A program made the translations under genes and the position numbers. Under the pieces are notes generated by a model. The model worked only from the letters and a program-made list of their open reading frames with translations, did no database searches and was not told the origin of the DNA. From Actinoallomurus sp048498315 (lineage in GTDB: Bacteria > Actinomycetota > Actinomycetes > Streptosporangiales > Streptosporangiaceae): a stretch of 16,859 nt of DNA. Position 1 is the first letter of the stretch; each line of letters starts with the position of its first letter. The DNA is taken from assembly GCA_048498315.1 (NCBI GenBank), contig JBEHYF010000122.1, forward strand, positions 1-16,859. The letters run 5' to 3'. This document shows positions 16,325 to 16,859 of this stretch, in pieces.

Positions 16325-16777
16325 ATGTCCGCAAGGTCGTCCGCCACCGTCCCGTTGCGTCCGGCTCCACGGCCCAGGCCCGCCACGTCGGCCGTCTCCC
16401 TCCTTCAGGCCGCCCGGCGCGGCCTGATAGAGGCCGCCGAGTCGGCCGTCCCCGCCGTGCGGTACGTCGCCGCCCACCTCGCCGCCCTGCGCGCGGCGGC
16501 GGCCGTCCTGGCCGTGCGCGCCGAGCCGGGCACGGGCCGCCGCGGCAGGCCCCGCAGCGTCTGGGTGCTGCTCCCGGAGGCCGAACCCGCCCTGCGCGAG
16601 TGGGCGGCCTTCTTCGCCGCCGGGGCCGGCAAGCGCGCCGCGGCCGAGGCGGGCCTGCCGCGTGCCGTGACCGCCTCGGAGGCCGAGGAACTGCTGCACG
16701 ACGCGGAGACCTTCGTCGCGGTCGTCGAGACGACGCTGGGCGTCCACGGCCAGCCCATGCTGCCCGTCGCGGGCTGA
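16325..16777 (+). CDS. SAV_6107-type HEPN domain protein, probably SOS-controlled
   Basis: This 150-residue helical protein resembles the actinobacterial SAV_6107 HEPN family, recognised from SLLQAARRGLIEAAE (25-39), RYVAAHLAALRAAAAVLA (46-63), RPRSVWVLLPEAEPALREWAAFF (75-97) and the C-terminal EAEELLHDAETFVAVVE (119-135). HEPN proteins include RNase toxins and nucleotide-binding helpers. An R-x4-H sequence (Arg46 to His51) resembles the HEPN RNase motif but sits in an early helix, so catalysis is unproven. The first 22 residues are Pro/Arg-rich and probably disordered. ATG 16325 has AAGGAGG 6 nt upstream; the longer open frame from 16127 starts inside the promoter. A perfect SOS box upstream indicates induction by DNA damage. 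The molecular role is unknown. Confidence 0.85.
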   Translation: MSARSSATVPLRPAPRPRPATSAVSLLQAARRGLIEAAESAVPAVRYVAAHLAALRAAAAVLAVRAEPGTGRRGRPRSVWVLLPEAEPALREWAAFFAAGAGKRAAAEAGLPRAVTASEAEELLHDAETFVAVVETTLGVHGQPMLPVAG

Positions 16778-16795
16778 CGGCGTCCCGGGAGCCGT

Positions 16796-16814
16796 CCCCT
16801 CGCGCCCCGAGGGG
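16796..16814 (+). terminator. Hairpin after the HEPN gene
   Basis: CCCCTCG/CGAGGGG forms a 7-bp stem with a 5-nt loop 19 nt after the stop, with no T tract. A smaller ACGGC/GCCGT stem precedes it. The gene may thus be monocistronic, although the window ends soon after. Confidence 0.4.
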
Positions 16815-16859
16815 CCGCTGCCGCCCGCGGCCCGCCGCCGACTCCCCCCGAGGCGGCGG

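Overview
The window is chromosomal DNA of a high-GC actinomycete. It has strong third-position GC bias, many GTG starts, and the gene order bldD | pyrR-pyrB-pyrC-carA-carB-pyrD-pyrF | mihf-gmk-rpoZ-coaBC that is well known from Streptomyces and its relatives. Two points argue against Streptomyces itself. The dihydroorotate dehydrogenase is the class 1B PyrD+PyrK pair, where Streptomyces as I recall it has a class 2 enzyme, and a small membrane-protein gene lies between carA and carB. A Streptosporangiales-type organism (for example the Thermomonosporaceae) would fit; this is inference.

Layout. Positions 1-2543 (minus strand) hold coaBC (its last codons lie outside the window), rpoZ, gmk and mihf, a housekeeping operon with a good promoter at 2590-2619. 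Positions 2544-2994 are non-coding, with that promoter, a nested inverted-repeat structure and a terminator-like hairpin after pyrF. Positions 2995-13348 (minus strand) are one nine-gene pyrimidine operon, transcribed pyrR-pyrB-pyrC-carA-orf70-carB-pyrK-pyrD-pyrF. Nearly all junctions are 1-4 nt overlaps; the exception is a 131-bp hairpin-bearing gap between pyrK and pyrD. The operon encodes all of UMP synthesis except PyrE: carbamoyl phosphate (CarA/CarB), carbamoyl aspartate (PyrB), dihydroorotate (PyrC), orotate (PyrD/PyrK) and OMP decarboxylation (PyrF), plus the UMP/PRPP sensor PyrR. The pyrR leader carries a PyrR-binding-loop consensus whose outer stem pairs with the pyrR Shine-Dalgarno sequence, which implies translational feedback.

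Positions 13352-13852 are the divergent control region between pyrR and bldD. It holds a Rho-independent terminator, a bldD promoter and a BldD-like operator at the predicted start point. bldD (plus strand) encodes the c-di-GMP-dependent master regulator of development. It is followed by tandem hairpin terminators and a convergent YbaK-type aminoacyl-tRNA deacylase gene.

Positions 15297-16859 hold two divergent genes. One is an AhpD/carboxymuconolactone decarboxylase-family gene (minus) whose upstream region carries an ECF41-like promoter motif and a 10-bp palindrome. The other is a SAV_6107-type HEPN protein (plus) whose predicted promoter is followed by a perfect actinobacterial LexA (SOS) box and a long structured leader. 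The most interesting observations are the SOS-box/HEPN pairing, the His-rich membrane peptide gene inside the pyr operon, the glycine-poor NAD-binding loop of PyrK, and the regulatory elements of pyrR and of the AhpD-family gene.
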